NCBI RefSeq assembly: GCF_018390645.1
Contig: NZ_JAHBGC010000020.1
Coordinates: 356,869 to 420,868 of the forward strand
Source of the DNA: Ancylobacter dichloromethanicus
Lineage (GTDB): Bacteria; Pseudomonadota; Alphaproteobacteria; Rhizobiales; Xanthobacteraceae
Direction: 5' to 3'
DNA: 64,000 nt
In this document: positions 52,288 to 61,112 of the stretch, in pieces
Position numbering within the stretch: position 1 is the first letter of the stretch
Layout of the letters: each line of letters starts with the position of its first letter
The notes under the pieces: generated by a model
Databases searched by the model: none
What the model was told of the DNA's origin: nothing
Seen by the model: the letters and a program-made list of their open reading frames with translations, nothing else
Position numbers and translations under genes: made by a program

Positions 52288-53883
52288 ATGGCAACCATCG
52301 CGCTCATGTTCAGCGGGCTGGGACTGTTCTTCATCGGCGTGCGGGGCCTTTCGGCCAATCTCGTGCCGTTGGTCGGGCGGCGGGCCCGCGCCGCCTTCGC
52401 CCGCGCGCTGCGCGGCAATGTCAGAACGGCCATCAGCGGCACGCTCGCCGGCATGATCACCCAGAGCTCGACGGCGGTGTCGTGGATCGTCGTCTCCTTC
52501 GTGCGCGGCGGCGTGCTGGCCGACGGCCCGGCGCTGATGGCGCCGAGCTGGTCGAATGTCGGCACCGCGCTGCTGCCGCTGATCGTCGCCATCGACACCT
52601 CGACCGCCGCCGGCCTCGTCATCGGCGTGGTCGGCTTCATGACCTATTTCCGCCTGGCGCGCGGCGACCGCATGCGCAACGTGATGGAAGCGGCGCTCGG
52701 CGCCGGGCTGCTGCTGTTCGGCATGCATCTCGTCTCCATCGCCGTGGGGCCGATGCGCGAAGCGCTGATGGGCCACCCCGCCTGGAACGCGGCGGTGGAG
52801 AATCCCTGGCTGCTGGCGCTGATCGGCGCCGGCTTCTCGCTGGCGGCGCAGTCCTCCTCGGTGGCGGCGGCGCTGGCGGTGGCGGCGGTCGGCGGCGGCT
52901 TGCTGGACTTCGGCTCGGCGCTGCCCCTGATCGCCGGTGCCAACGCCGCGGCAATGATCAACAACGCGGTGCTGATACCGGGCGAGACGCGACCGGGCCG
53001 GGTCGTGTTCGCGTTGCAGGTGGTGCAGAAGCTGGGCGGATCGCTGCTGCTGGTGGCGCTTGCCGTTTTCGCGGCGCTGCGGCCCGACCTTGTGGCGGCT
53101 CTGCTGCGGAACGGGAGTGGCGATGTCGGCGCCGAGCTGGCGCTGATCTTCCTGGCGACGCAGATCGGCGGCGCGTTGACGTCCGCCCTGCTTGAAGGGC
53201 CGACCCGCCGCGCCGTGGCCCGGCTGCTGCCGATGAACGCGGTGGAGACGCTCTCCCAGCCCGCCTTCCTGCTGCGCGAGGCGCTGGGTGACACCGAAGC
53301 GGCGCTCGACCTGTCGATGCGCGAGGTGGCGCGGCTCGGCGCCCGCCTGCCGCAGATGGTCGAGCATGTGCGCGAGGAGGGCGATGTCTCGGCGCCGCCG
53401 GCGGCGGTGCTGCGTGCCGCCGGGGCGGCGCTGACCGAGGCGATCCGCGCCTATCTCGCCTCGCTGCTGGACGCCCGGCTGTCGCGCGACCAGGTGGCGG
53501 TGGCGCTGCTGCTCGACGATGCCGCGAACAATACCGGGGCGCTGCATGAGGCGCTGGCCGACTATGCCCATGAGGCGGCGGCCGCCCGCGCGGTGCCCAC
53601 CGCGCAGCGGCTCAACGAGGCGCTGCACCTGCTGCTCGGCGCGGTCGCCGACCATGCCGAGAGTCTCGGCGCCGAGGAGCCGGAGCTGGTGCTGGGCCTG
53701 CTCGGCCATCGCGACCGGCTGATGGAGGATCTGCGCCAGCGGCTGTCGTCGCAGAATGACCTGTCGGCGGAGGAGCAGAACGCGCTGTTCCGCATGACGG
53801 TGCTGTTCGAGCGGATCGTCTGGCTGGCGCGGCGGCTGGTCAACGGTCTGACGCAGGTACGCCGCGCCCGGAACGGGACCTAG
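52288..53883 (+). CDS. Na/Pi cotransporter family protein
   Basis: This 531-residue protein has a membrane part (about 1-310) with two PNaS repeats containing GTLAGMITQSSTAVSWIVVSF and FSLAAQSSSVAAALAVAAV; the paired QSS motifs are the hallmark. A PhoU-like helical domain follows (about 340-525). It is likely a phosphate transporter or related channel in the inner membrane. The ATG at 52288 is 143 bases after the receiver gene, so it may have its own promoter. Confidence 0.93.
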   Translation: MATIALMFSGLGLFFIGVRGLSANLVPLVGRRARAAFARALRGNVRTAISGTLAGMITQSSTAVSWIVVSFVRGGVLADGPALMAPSWSNVGTALLPLIVAIDTSTAAGLVIGVVGFMTYFRLARGDRMRNVMEAALGAGLLLFGMHLVSIAVGPMREALMGHPAWNAAVENPWLLALIGAGFSLAAQSSSVAAALAVAAVGGGLLDFGSALPLIAGANAAAMINNAVLIPGETRPGRVVFALQVVQKLGGSLLLVALAVFAALRPDLVAALLRNGSGDVGAELALIFLATQIGGALTSALLEGPTRRAVARLLPMNAVETLSQPAFLLREALGDTEAALDLSMREVARLGARLPQMVEHVREEGDVSAPPAAVLRAAGAALTEAIRAYLASLLDARLSRDQVAVALLLDDAANNTGALHEALADYAHEAAAARAVPTAQRLNEALHLLLGAVADHAESLGAEEPELVLGLLGHRDRLMEDLRQRLSSQNDLSAEEQNALFRMTVLFERIVWLARRLVNGLTQVRRARNGT

Positions 53884-53912
53884 GGAACGTTTTGCCGGTC
53901 AGGTCGATTCAA

Positions 53913-53927
53913 CCTGATCGGATCAGG
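53913..53927. repeat. short palindrome of an interspersed family
   Basis: The sequence cctgatc-g-gatcagg is a 7-base inverted repeat around one base. It lies between the convergent Na/Pi gene and the RsbW-like gene, followed by gctct as at 18.2 kb. The nearby word gattcaac matches the direct repeat before cysE. Confidence 0.55.
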
Positions 53928-53956
53928 CTCTCGCGGATTCCTTCAGGCGGCAATCG

Positions 53957-54379
53957 TCACGCGGCCAGCGAGAAGGTGAGGCGCTTCACGTTGCGATTGC
54001 CTTCGCGCGCATAGGCGAAGCTGTCGCACAAGGTGCGCACGAGGTGGACGCCGAGCCCGCCTATCGGGCGCTCCTCCACCGTGCCGGCAAGATCGGGCGC
54101 CGGCGCGGCGAAGGGGTCGAACGGGTCGCCATCGTCGCTGAACACCAGTTCCAGCCGGTCGCCCGCCCGCCGCACATGGATGGCGATCTCGCCGGCCCGC
54201 CCGTCGGGGTAGCCGTAATCGACCGCGTTGTTGAAGAACTCGTCCACCGCGAGCTGGAGCCGGTAGGCCGGCTTGGCGGCAATGCCGGCGGCCCGCGCGT
54301 AGGCCTCGATCCGCGTGCTGAGCCTATCGAGCTGCGTGACATCGTTGGGCAGGCGGAGATCGAACTCGATGTCGGTCAT
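53957..54379 (-). CDS. RsbW-like anti-sigma ATPase/serine kinase
   Basis: This 140-residue protein has the HATPase fold of SpoIIAB/RsbW: LQLAVDEFFNNAVDYGYPDG (41-60) carries the N box, LELVFSDDGDPFDP (77-90) the G1 box, and IGGLGVHLVRTLCDSFAYAREGNRN the G2 region. It may bind and phosphorylate the STAS protein encoded just upstream, whose gene ends 29 bases before this one starts. No sigma factor gene is adjacent. The ECF factor at 39.5 kb is not of the sigma-B type, so the true client may be another protein. Confidence 0.92.
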   Translation of the reverse strand: MTDIEFDLRLPNDVTQLDRLSTRIEAYARAAGIAAKPAYRLQLAVDEFFNNAVDYGYPDGRAGEIAIHVRRAGDRLELVFSDDGDPFDPFAAPAPDLAGTVEERPIGGLGVHLVRTLCDSFAYAREGNRNVKRLTFSLAA

Positions 54380-54408
54380 TGCCCGCTCCGCCACCTCCGC
54401 CGGAATTG

Positions 54409-54741
54409 TCAGGTCATGGTGGCGAGGGCGGCCTCGCGACTGGTATGGATCGGGATGAGCGAGGAAAAGCCGCTGACGTCGAACACCTCGTGCACCTGCG
54501 GGACCAGGCCGCACACCGCGAGCGTGCCGCCGGCGCCGCGCACCAGCTTGGTGGCCTTCAGCACCACGCGCAAGCCGGCGGAGCTGATATAGGTCAGTTC
54601 GGCGAAATCGAGCAGGATCGTGCCCTCGTTCGGCGCGCCGGCGAGGAACTCCTCCAGCTTCGGCGAAGAACTGCTGTCGAGCCGGCCCTTGACGGCGGTG
54701 ACAACGATGGTGCCCTCGACGATGCGGTCGATATGTATCAA
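54409..54741 (-). CDS. STAS domain anti-anti-sigma factor (RsbV-like)
   Basis: This 110-residue protein consists of a single STAS domain with VKGRLDSSSSPKLEEFL and FAELTYISSAGLRVVLKATK; the Ser pair in YISSAG (52-54) is where RsbV-type proteins are phosphorylated. No ATG suits; a TTG at 54741 has GGAG eight bases upstream. It precedes the RsbW-like gene and should pair with it. The PP2C at 48.3 kb could dephosphorylate it. Confidence 0.9.
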   Translation of the reverse strand: MIHIDRIVEGTIVVTAVKGRLDSSSSPKLEEFLAGAPNEGTILLDFAELTYISSAGLRVVLKATKLVRGAGGTLAVCGLVPQVHEVFDVSGFSSLIPIHTSREAALATMT

Positions 54742-54941
54742 GGCCTGGCTCCAGAAATCGGTTTCGGCGGCGCAGTGCGGCGGTGGCCGCGCCCGCGAGC
54801 GCCTGCCAGCCCGTCTGCGCGCAGGTGAAGCAGGAGTATCGGCAAAGCCGGGGGCGTGCAAGCGCATGAAAACGCAGCCGCGCCGGCGCGCCGCCGTGGC
54901 CGGTGTCGGGCGGCCGGTGGCGGCATCCGGCGCGGCGCCGG

Positions 54942-56645
54942 TCAGTGCTCGAAGCGCAGGGTGAGCTTCTGCCGCGTGCCATCCTTGCCGAGGATCAGCT
55001 TGTCGGCGCGCTTGCTCAGCATGTAGCCGACGAAGCGTGCCACCGCCTGCGCGTCGCCGAGCAGGTCCTCCGGCGAGGGACGCTGCGTCGGGATGGCGAT
55101 CGGCTCGCCCTCGTAGATCAGGCTGACATCGAAATTGTTCTCGTCGAAATGCGCCCGCATTTCCAGCGAGCCCTGCGCCACCTCGGTGTCCAGCAGCATT
55201 TCCACGCCCTCGGCGACCACCGGGATGGCGGCGGCGACGACATCGCGGCGCGCCCCCCACAGGTCGCCCTGATGCTCCAGGAACTCCGTCGCCACGGTGA
55301 AGGGATTCTCCAGCGTCGTGACGGTGCGCGAGGCCTCCTGCCGGATGCCGATGCGGAAGAACAGGTTCAGCCCCACCGCCACGCCGGTCGAGACCGAGAG
55401 CGGCGATTCGAGCACGGGCTGCATCCAGTCCGGGGTGCTGGTCACCAGCTCGGGCAGGATGGCCACGGTGAGGCCGGCGAGAACGGCGAGGCCGACGGTG
55501 AAGATGCGCCGGTCGCTCAGGCGCCGCGAGAGGATGAGGTCCATGCCGGCGACGATGAGGAAGGCGGAGGCATAGACGAGAATCGCCCCGACGACCGGCG
55601 CCGGAATGAGCGTGATCGCGCCGATGAGCTTGGGGGAGAAGGCGGCGGCGAGGATGACCAGCCCGGCGATGGTGCCGATCCGCCAGGCGGTGGCGCCGGT
55701 GGCGAAGGCGACGCCGATGGCGGCCGAGGAGGAGGCGCTGGCGAAGCCGCCGGTCACCGCCGCGCCCATGTCCGCGACCGTGTTGGCGCGGATCGCCCGG
55801 CCGGCCTGATTCATGTCGGCGCGGCGCCAGTCGGCATCGTCCATGCGCTGCATGGAGACGACGGTGCCGAGCATGTCGACGGCGGAGATGATGCCGGTGA
55901 TGATGGCCGCGGGCACGAGCGCCCAGGAGAGGGTCATCCCCGGCCAGCCGATGCGCGGCAGGTCGACATAGCGCAGGGTCTCGAAGGTCGCCGCCGGCGC
56001 CGGCGCCACGCCGAGATAGGCGGCCAACACCCAGCCCACCGCGGCGCCGATGGCCACGGCGAACAGGCGAAGCAGGCCGCGCGAGAAGATGGCGAACACG
56101 ATGATGATGACGAGCGAGACGAGGCTGACGAAGGGGTAGCGCCCGTCGAGCGCGCCCTGTGCCACCTCGGTGAGGCCGAAGAAGCGCCGCAGTGACGGCT
56201 CCGCCAGCGCCACGCCCAGCATGGTAACCGCGACACCGCAGATCTCCGGCGGGAACACCGCGCGCAGCGCGCCCATGAACCGGGTCAGCGAGAGCTGCGA
56301 GACCGCCGCGATCAGGCTCATCGTGGCGTAGAGCGCCGGGCCGCCGGCCGACAGCGACTGAACCGCCAGTGGCAGATGCGGCGTGTTCGGGATCTGCACC
56401 AGCAGCATGCCGGCGCCGAATTTCGGCCAGCACTCGATGATGGTGGCGATGCCCATGAAGATGATGCAGCTCGTTATCAGCACCTGCGTGTCGTCGAAGG
56501 ACAGGCCGGCCTCGGCCGCCGCCACCAGGGGATAGACGAGGAACAGCAGCGCAAGGGTCGCGTGCTGCACGCCGAGAATGACCAGCGTGCCGAGCGGCGG
56601 CTTCTCATCGGCCGAATAGAGGATGTTTGACGGCTTGCGCGGCAT
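54942..56645 (-). CDS. NCS2-type xanthine/uracil permease with C-terminal RsbW-like domain
   Basis: This 567-residue protein has a transporter part (about 1-430) of about 12-14 helices. It shows QHATLALLFLVYPLV near the start, FPPEICGVAVTMLGVALAEPS, and SAVDMLGTVVSMQRMDD, all typical of NCS2. The tail (about 440-567) is soluble. It has AEGVEML, LEMRAHFDENNFDVSLIYEG and FVGYMLSKRADKLILGKDG, which follow the layout of an HATPase domain but lack the N-box Asn and the DxG residues. It probably does not hydrolyse ATP. The ATG at 56645 matches the cytosolic N-terminus. The STAS and RsbW-like genes follow 200 bases later on the same strand. Confidence 0.85.
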   Translation of the reverse strand: MPRKPSNILYSADEKPPLGTLVILGVQHATLALLFLVYPLVAAAEAGLSFDDTQVLITSCIIFMGIATIIECWPKFGAGMLLVQIPNTPHLPLAVQSLSAGGPALYATMSLIAAVSQLSLTRFMGALRAVFPPEICGVAVTMLGVALAEPSLRRFFGLTEVAQGALDGRYPFVSLVSLVIIIVFAIFSRGLLRLFAVAIGAAVGWVLAAYLGVAPAPAATFETLRYVDLPRIGWPGMTLSWALVPAAIITGIISAVDMLGTVVSMQRMDDADWRRADMNQAGRAIRANTVADMGAAVTGGFASASSSAAIGVAFATGATAWRIGTIAGLVILAAAFSPKLIGAITLIPAPVVGAILVYASAFLIVAGMDLILSRRLSDRRIFTVGLAVLAGLTVAILPELVTSTPDWMQPVLESPLSVSTGVAVGLNLFFRIGIRQEASRTVTTLENPFTVATEFLEHQGDLWGARRDVVAAAIPVVAEGVEMLLDTEVAQGSLEMRAHFDENNFDVSLIYEGEPIAIPTQRPSPEDLLGDAQAVARFVGYMLSKRADKLILGKDGTRQKLTLRFEH

Positions 56646-56804
56646 GGAGAGGCCCTGAGGAGGACGGAGGCGGCGACGGCTCCCGCCGGGAAGAGACACG
56701 AGGCCCGCCGCCCGGCGTGGCCGCCGACGAGAGAATCCGTCCGGCGACTATGGAATTTCGAGCAGAGGCGGGCAAGTTCGCATGCGTTTGATCTTTGGTC
56801 GTGC

Positions 56805-57362
56805 TCAATAGCGGAGGGGCGAGAGTTCCAGCACGCTGGCGACCGCTATGGCGCAGTAGCACAGGACGGCACCGGCCTGCACGGTGCGCCGCCGCGCCAG
56901 CGCGGCGATCGCACTGAACAGGGCGGCGGCGCCGATCATCGCATTGAAGGGTGACGTCAGCGCGATACCCCAGAACCACGCATTGGCGAGGATGGCCAGC
57001 AGGTGATAGGCGGCCAGCAGCAGCAGCGCCCAGCGCCCGTCTTGCTCGAACGCGGCGGCCGGCTCGGTGATCGGGGTGTCGGTCGGCACGATGAGCGCGG
57101 CGGCGAGGAACAGCACCATGGCCAGGCCGACGAGGAAGGTGAAGTCCGCCAGCGTCCAGGAGGCGCGCGGCGCCAGCTCGGCCAGCGCCCACCAGAATTG
57201 CAGGATTTCGCCCAGCACGATGGCCGCCACAACCAGCGGCAGCCAGTCGAGGGCCACCTGCCGGCGTGACTTGAAGGCGATGGCGAAGCCCGAGAGAATA
57301 CGGGCGATGCCGAGCCCGAGCATGGTCGAGAGAACGACCGCCACCCAGTGAAAGATATCCAT
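56805..57362 (-). CDS. hypothetical integral membrane protein
   Basis: This 185-residue protein has five or six hydrophobic helices and begins MDIFHWVAVVLSTMLGLGIARIL. The conserved GLGIARILSG and LQFWWALAEL pieces occur in small uncharacterised membrane proteins of alphaproteobacteria. A longer open frame exists upstream, but the start at 57362 puts a hydrophobic segment first. Function unknown. It lies 80 bases downstream of the PQQ dehydrogenase on the same strand. Confidence 0.78.
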   Translation of the reverse strand: MDIFHWVAVVLSTMLGLGIARILSGFAIAFKSRRQVALDWLPLVVAAIVLGEILQFWWALAELAPRASWTLADFTFLVGLAMVLFLAAALIVPTDTPITEPAAAFEQDGRWALLLLAAYHLLAILANAWFWGIALTSPFNAMIGAAALFSAIAALARRRTVQAGAVLCYCAIAVASVLELSPLRY

Positions 57363-57442
57363 CGGAGGTCGCCGTCTCCCGCTTGTGCTCCCGGCGCCGC
57401 ACCGGCGCGCCGCCGCGAGAATGGCACGTCGCCGCCCGGTGA

Positions 57443-59305
57443 TTAAGGCCCTTCCGGCAGCGCGAACACGGTGAGCTGGCCGCCGAGCGCGGTATAGCGC
57501 GACAGCGCCGCATAGGCATCCCCGGCGCCGGAGCCGGCATTGGGGTCGGTGAGCCCGGCGGCGAGGCCGATCCCCGCCCAGCCGCCGACGCCGGACAGCA
57601 CCGCGACATATTGCCGGCCGCGATGAGCGTAGGTCATCACATTGCCGACGATGCCGGAGGGCGTCTTGAAGCGGTACAGTTCCTTGCCCGTGCGCGCGTC
57701 CACCGCCTTCAGCCATCCCTCCAGCGTGCCGTAGAACACCACCCCGCCCGCGGTGGCCAGCGCCCCGGACCAGACCGAGAAGGTCTCCGGCAGCGACCAG
57801 ACGGCGCGCCCTTCGCGATTGTCCCAGGCGATGAAGCGACCCGTCCGCCCATCGCTGCCGGGCGACGGGTACATGGCCAGCGTGGCGCCGACATAGGGCT
57901 GGCCGACGGCGTATTCGACGTGGAACGGCTCATAATCCATGCACAGCGTGCTGACCGGCACGTAGAAAAGCTGGGTCTGCGGCGAGAACGCCGCCGGCTG
58001 CTGGTTCTTGGCGCCGATGGCGGCGGGGCAGATGCCGGAATAGGTGACGTCCTCGCCTTCCGCCTCGGTTCCGTATTTCGGGTCGCGGACCGGACGGCCG
58101 AAGCCCGGGCTCGCCCGGTCCATGTCGATGCCGCTGGACCAGTTGGTGTCCGGCTCGAACTTTTCCGCCACGATGAGGTCGCCGGTCGCCCGGTCGAGCG
58201 TGTAGGCGAAGCCGTTGCGGTCGAAATGGGTGAGGAGCGGGCGCGTGCGGCCGTCGACGACCTGATCGGTGAGGATCATCTCGTTGACGCCGTCATAGTC
58301 CCACTCGTCATGCGGGGTCATCTGGTAGACCCAGCGCGCCATGCCGGTGTCGGCATCGCGGGCGAAGATGGCGTTCGACCATCTGTTGTCGCCGGGCCGC
58401 TGCGAGGGATTCCAGGTGCCGGGATTGGCGGTGCCGTAATAGATGAGGTTGAGCGCCGGGTCGTAGGCGAACCAGCCCCAGGGCGCGCCGCCGCCGACCT
58501 GCCACTGGTCGCCCTGCCAACTCTTCAGCGAGGAATCCGCACCGACCGGGCGGCCGAGTTCGGTGGTCCGGTCCGGATCGACCCGCATGTCGGCGTCCGG
58601 CCCGGTGGAATAGGCCCGCCAGGCCAGCGTGCCGTCCTTGATGCGATAGGCGCTGATGTGCCCGCGCACCCCGAACTCCGCCCCGGCGATGCCGACGATC
58701 AGCTTGTCCTTCACCGGCATCACGGTGGCGGTGTTGGATTCACCCTTGCGCGGGTCGCCATTGGCCACCCTCCAGCGTACCGCGCCGGTCCTGGCGTCCA
58801 GCGCCACGACATGGGTGTCGGCCTGGGCGAGGAAGACCATGCCGTCGGCATAGGCGAGGCCGCGATTGACCAGATCGCAGCACATGATGGCGGCGGTGTC
58901 GGCGCTCTGCCGGGGCTGGTATTTCCACAGCATGCGCCCGTCATGGTCGAGGTCGAGGGCGTAGACGGCGTTGGGAAAGGGGGCGTGGACATACATCACC
59001 CCGTCCACCACCAGCGGGCTGCCTTCATGGCCGCGCAGCGCGCCGGTGGAGAAGGTCCACGCCACCTTGAGCCGGCCGACATTGGCCGCGTCGATCTGGT
59101 CGAGGCGCGAATAGCGGGTGTTGGCATAGTCCAGAGTCTGGATCGCCTGCTGGGCGGGGTCGGCGAGGTGGGCCGGCAGGTCGTCGGCGGCGCCGGCGGT
59201 GATGGCGCCGGCGAACAGCGCCGCAAGCAGCATCGCACGCAGCGCCACACGTGGCGCGGCAGCGGCGAGAAGCGCCGGCAGGGGAGAGGTGATGGCCAAT
59301 GTCAT
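57443..59305 (-). CDS. PQQ-dependent alcohol dehydrogenase, lanthanide (XoxF-like) type
   Basis: This 620-residue periplasmic enzyme has a signal peptide (about 1-40). The eight-bladed propeller shows repeated [15 protein letters not shown] blade motifs. The adjacent cysteines MCCD (142-143) form the disulphide over PQQ. Metal ligands by alignment to XoxF are Glu210 (GAEFGVRG), Asn294 (ANPG) and catalytic Asp336 with Asp338 in DEWDYDGV. The extra Asp (Ala in calcium-type MxaF) marks lanthanide dependence. No xoxG cytochrome or xoxJ follows, so electron transfer partners must be elsewhere. Substrate may be methanol or a larger alcohol. Confidence 0.9.
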   Translation of the reverse strand: MTLAITSPLPALLAAAAPRVALRAMLLAALFAGAITAGAADDLPAHLADPAQQAIQTLDYANTRYSRLDQIDAANVGRLKVAWTFSTGALRGHEGSPLVVDGVMYVHAPFPNAVYALDLDHDGRMLWKYQPRQSADTAAIMCCDLVNRGLAYADGMVFLAQADTHVVALDARTGAVRWRVANGDPRKGESNTATVMPVKDKLIVGIAGAEFGVRGHISAYRIKDGTLAWRAYSTGPDADMRVDPDRTTELGRPVGADSSLKSWQGDQWQVGGGAPWGWFAYDPALNLIYYGTANPGTWNPSQRPGDNRWSNAIFARDADTGMARWVYQMTPHDEWDYDGVNEMILTDQVVDGRTRPLLTHFDRNGFAYTLDRATGDLIVAEKFEPDTNWSSGIDMDRASPGFGRPVRDPKYGTEAEGEDVTYSGICPAAIGAKNQQPAAFSPQTQLFYVPVSTLCMDYEPFHVEYAVGQPYVGATLAMYPSPGSDGRTGRFIAWDNREGRAVWSLPETFSVWSGALATAGGVVFYGTLEGWLKAVDARTGKELYRFKTPSGIVGNVMTYAHRGRQYVAVLSGVGGWAGIGLAAGLTDPNAGSGAGDAYAALSRYTALGGQLTVFALPEGP

Positions 59306-59554
59306 CTCGCAGCTGGCGTTCGGGTCCGGCGGGACGCGGCGCGGTTCGCCGCACCGCGACCGATAGCACGCGACCGTTGCGGAAGGGCAAGGGGGGCGGC
59401 GGGCGGCCCCGCGGGCCGTGCGTCGCCGGTAAACGGGAATTGCCGGGCGGTGCCCGGGATTTTCATTTAAAGCAGAGTATGGCCGAGCGGCGATCCAGGA
59501 GGCGACAGCGGCGTTGTCTTCAGGGGCCCGTCCCGACCGATACCGGAGTTCGCC

Positions 59555-59845
59555 ATGCCTGCCACGCTGCCTGCTATCCTGCCCGTCAAACTGCCTTCCG
59601 TCCTTGTCGCCCTGGTGCTCGCGGCGTTTCCCGGCGTCGCGCAGGCCCAGTATCCCGGCAATCCGGCGCTGCGCAATCCCGGGGCGACGACGCCCGCGCC
59701 CAGGCGCGCCGGCCCGCCGCCCGCCACCTATGAGCCGGCGCCGCAGCCGCCGCCGGCGATCCGGCAGGACAACCCGTTCCCGAGCTGCGTCACCGCGCCC
59801 TGCAACGCGCCGCCGGTGATCCAGACGCCGCGTTCGGGAGAATGA
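59555..59845 (+). CDS. small secreted Pro-rich protein
   Basis: This 96-residue product has a signal peptide (1 to about 32, ending AQAQ) and a Pro/Ala-rich mature part with two cysteines in [11 protein letters not shown]. It is divergent from the PQQ dehydrogenase. It resembles in style the product at 47709. It may be unstructured and periplasmic. No family is recognised. Confidence 0.62.
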   Translation: MPATLPAILPVKLPSVLVALVLAAFPGVAQAQYPGNPALRNPGATTPAPRRAGPPPATYEPAPQPPPAIRQDNPFPSCVTAPCNAPPVIQTPRSGE

Positions 59846-60410
59846 GCCGGCGGCTGCCGGCCCGGGAGGCGCCGGCAAGGGCCTGCGTCTCCCGGTCATA
59901 TCGGCGGTTTCAGTTTCGGTTTGGGGAGTTGCGGGCAGGGGCGGGCGAGGGATTCGGCCTTCGCAGGCCCGGAATCACGGCCTTGAGCGGCACGTCGCTA
60001 CCGTCGTCAATGCGCATCGGCTCCCTGCGGCCGATCGGCCGTCGCTCTGCTCACAGCGCGAAGAAGTCGCTGCAGAGCGGCGCGCACATCAGCAGCGGTG
60101 GGACGACGTGGATCGCGCCATCGGCTACTCCGTCACACGACATCAAGAGGCTGCGGCGTCCGCCCGCCGTCGGGGCTGAGGGCGCGGAGGGGCGGCGTTT
60201 CCCGTGGCCTGAACTGCGGCGCATCCGCCGGGATGTCGCGCGATGGGCGCGGCTGCAACGTCGCGATGCAGTCGGCGTCACTGCTTGGCACGGTGCTCGC
60301 AAGGAGCCGCTCCGCGCCACTTACTGACGCCAGCGCGGCGCTTGAAACCTGACTTTCGCGCACCGGCCACGATCCGGCATGCATGACATGCCAGTTCATT
60401 GCTGGCTCGA
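59846..60410. other. 565-base region without a clear gene
   Basis: Several short open frames occur, but none has a good start, ribosome site or recognisable product. A small palindrome ggcatg/catgcc (60376-60381, 60387-60392) lies 20 bases past the kdpE stop and may end the kdp transcript. I see nothing else. Confidence 0.5.
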
Positions 60411-61112
60411 TCATCCTTCCCGCAGCCGGTAGCCGACACCGGGCTCGGTGATGATGAAGCGCGGGTTGGCGGCATCGTCTCCCAGCTTGTCGCGGATGTG
60501 GCCGATGGCGATGCGCAGATAATGCGTGTCGTCGGCGTGCGCCGGGCCCCACACCGTGGCGAGGAACTGGCCGTGGGCGATGAGGCGGCCGGGGTGGCGG
60601 GCGAGCAGGGCGAGCACGTCGAACTCCTTGCGGGTGAGCTTCACCTCGCGCCCCTCCACGCGCACCGTGCGGCTGGCGAGATTGATGCTGAGCGGGCCCA
60701 GCGTGTGCTCGGCCGGCTCGCTGACGCGGTCGAGCCGTGAGCGCAACAGCGCCCGCAACCGCGCCAGCAATTCGCCCACCGCGAAGGGCTTGGTGACGTA
60801 GTCGTCGGCGCCCGCGTCCAGCGCCGCGATCTTCTCGGTTTCCTGATCGCGTACGGACAGGACGAGGATCGGCACGCGCGACCATTCGCGTATGGCGGCG
60901 ATCACCGCCTTGCCGTCCATGTCCGGCAGGCCGAGATCGAGCACGATGCAGTCCGGCGCCGAGGTGGCGGCGAGTTCGATGCCCTGCCGGCCGCGCTCCG
61001 CCTCGGTGATGTCATAGCCGCCGCTGCCGAGCGCGATGCGCAGAAAGCGGCGGATCGGCGCGTCGTCTTCCACCACGAGAATGCGGGCAGGGGGCGTGTC
61101 AGGCTCGGTCAT
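60411..61112 (-). CDS. kdpE: KdpE response regulator
   Basis: This 233-residue OmpR-type regulator of the high-affinity potassium pump has a receiver domain with EDD (15-17) and Asp59 in IVLDLGLPDMDG. The winged-helix output has RKEFDVLALLARHPGRLIAHGQFLATVWGPAHADDTHYLR, characteristic of KdpE. It overlaps kdpD by four bases (ATGA). Confidence 0.97.
   Translation of the reverse strand: MTEPDTPPARILVVEDDAPIRRFLRIALGSGGYDITEAERGRQGIELAATSAPDCIVLDLGLPDMDGKAVIAAIREWSRVPILVLSVRDQETEKIAALDAGADDYVTKPFAVGELLARLRALLRSRLDRVSEPAEHTLGPLSINLASRTVRVEGREVKLTRKEFDVLALLARHPGRLIAHGQFLATVWGPAHADDTHYLRIAIGHIRDKLGDDAANPRFIITEPGVGYRLREG

Noticed and set aside
49291-53709. Very long minus-strand open frame (over 1400 codons)
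   Set aside because: It lies opposite the PP2C, hybrid kinase, receiver and transporter genes, has low-complexity Arg/His/Gly-rich translation and no domain. It is a by-product of high GC content.
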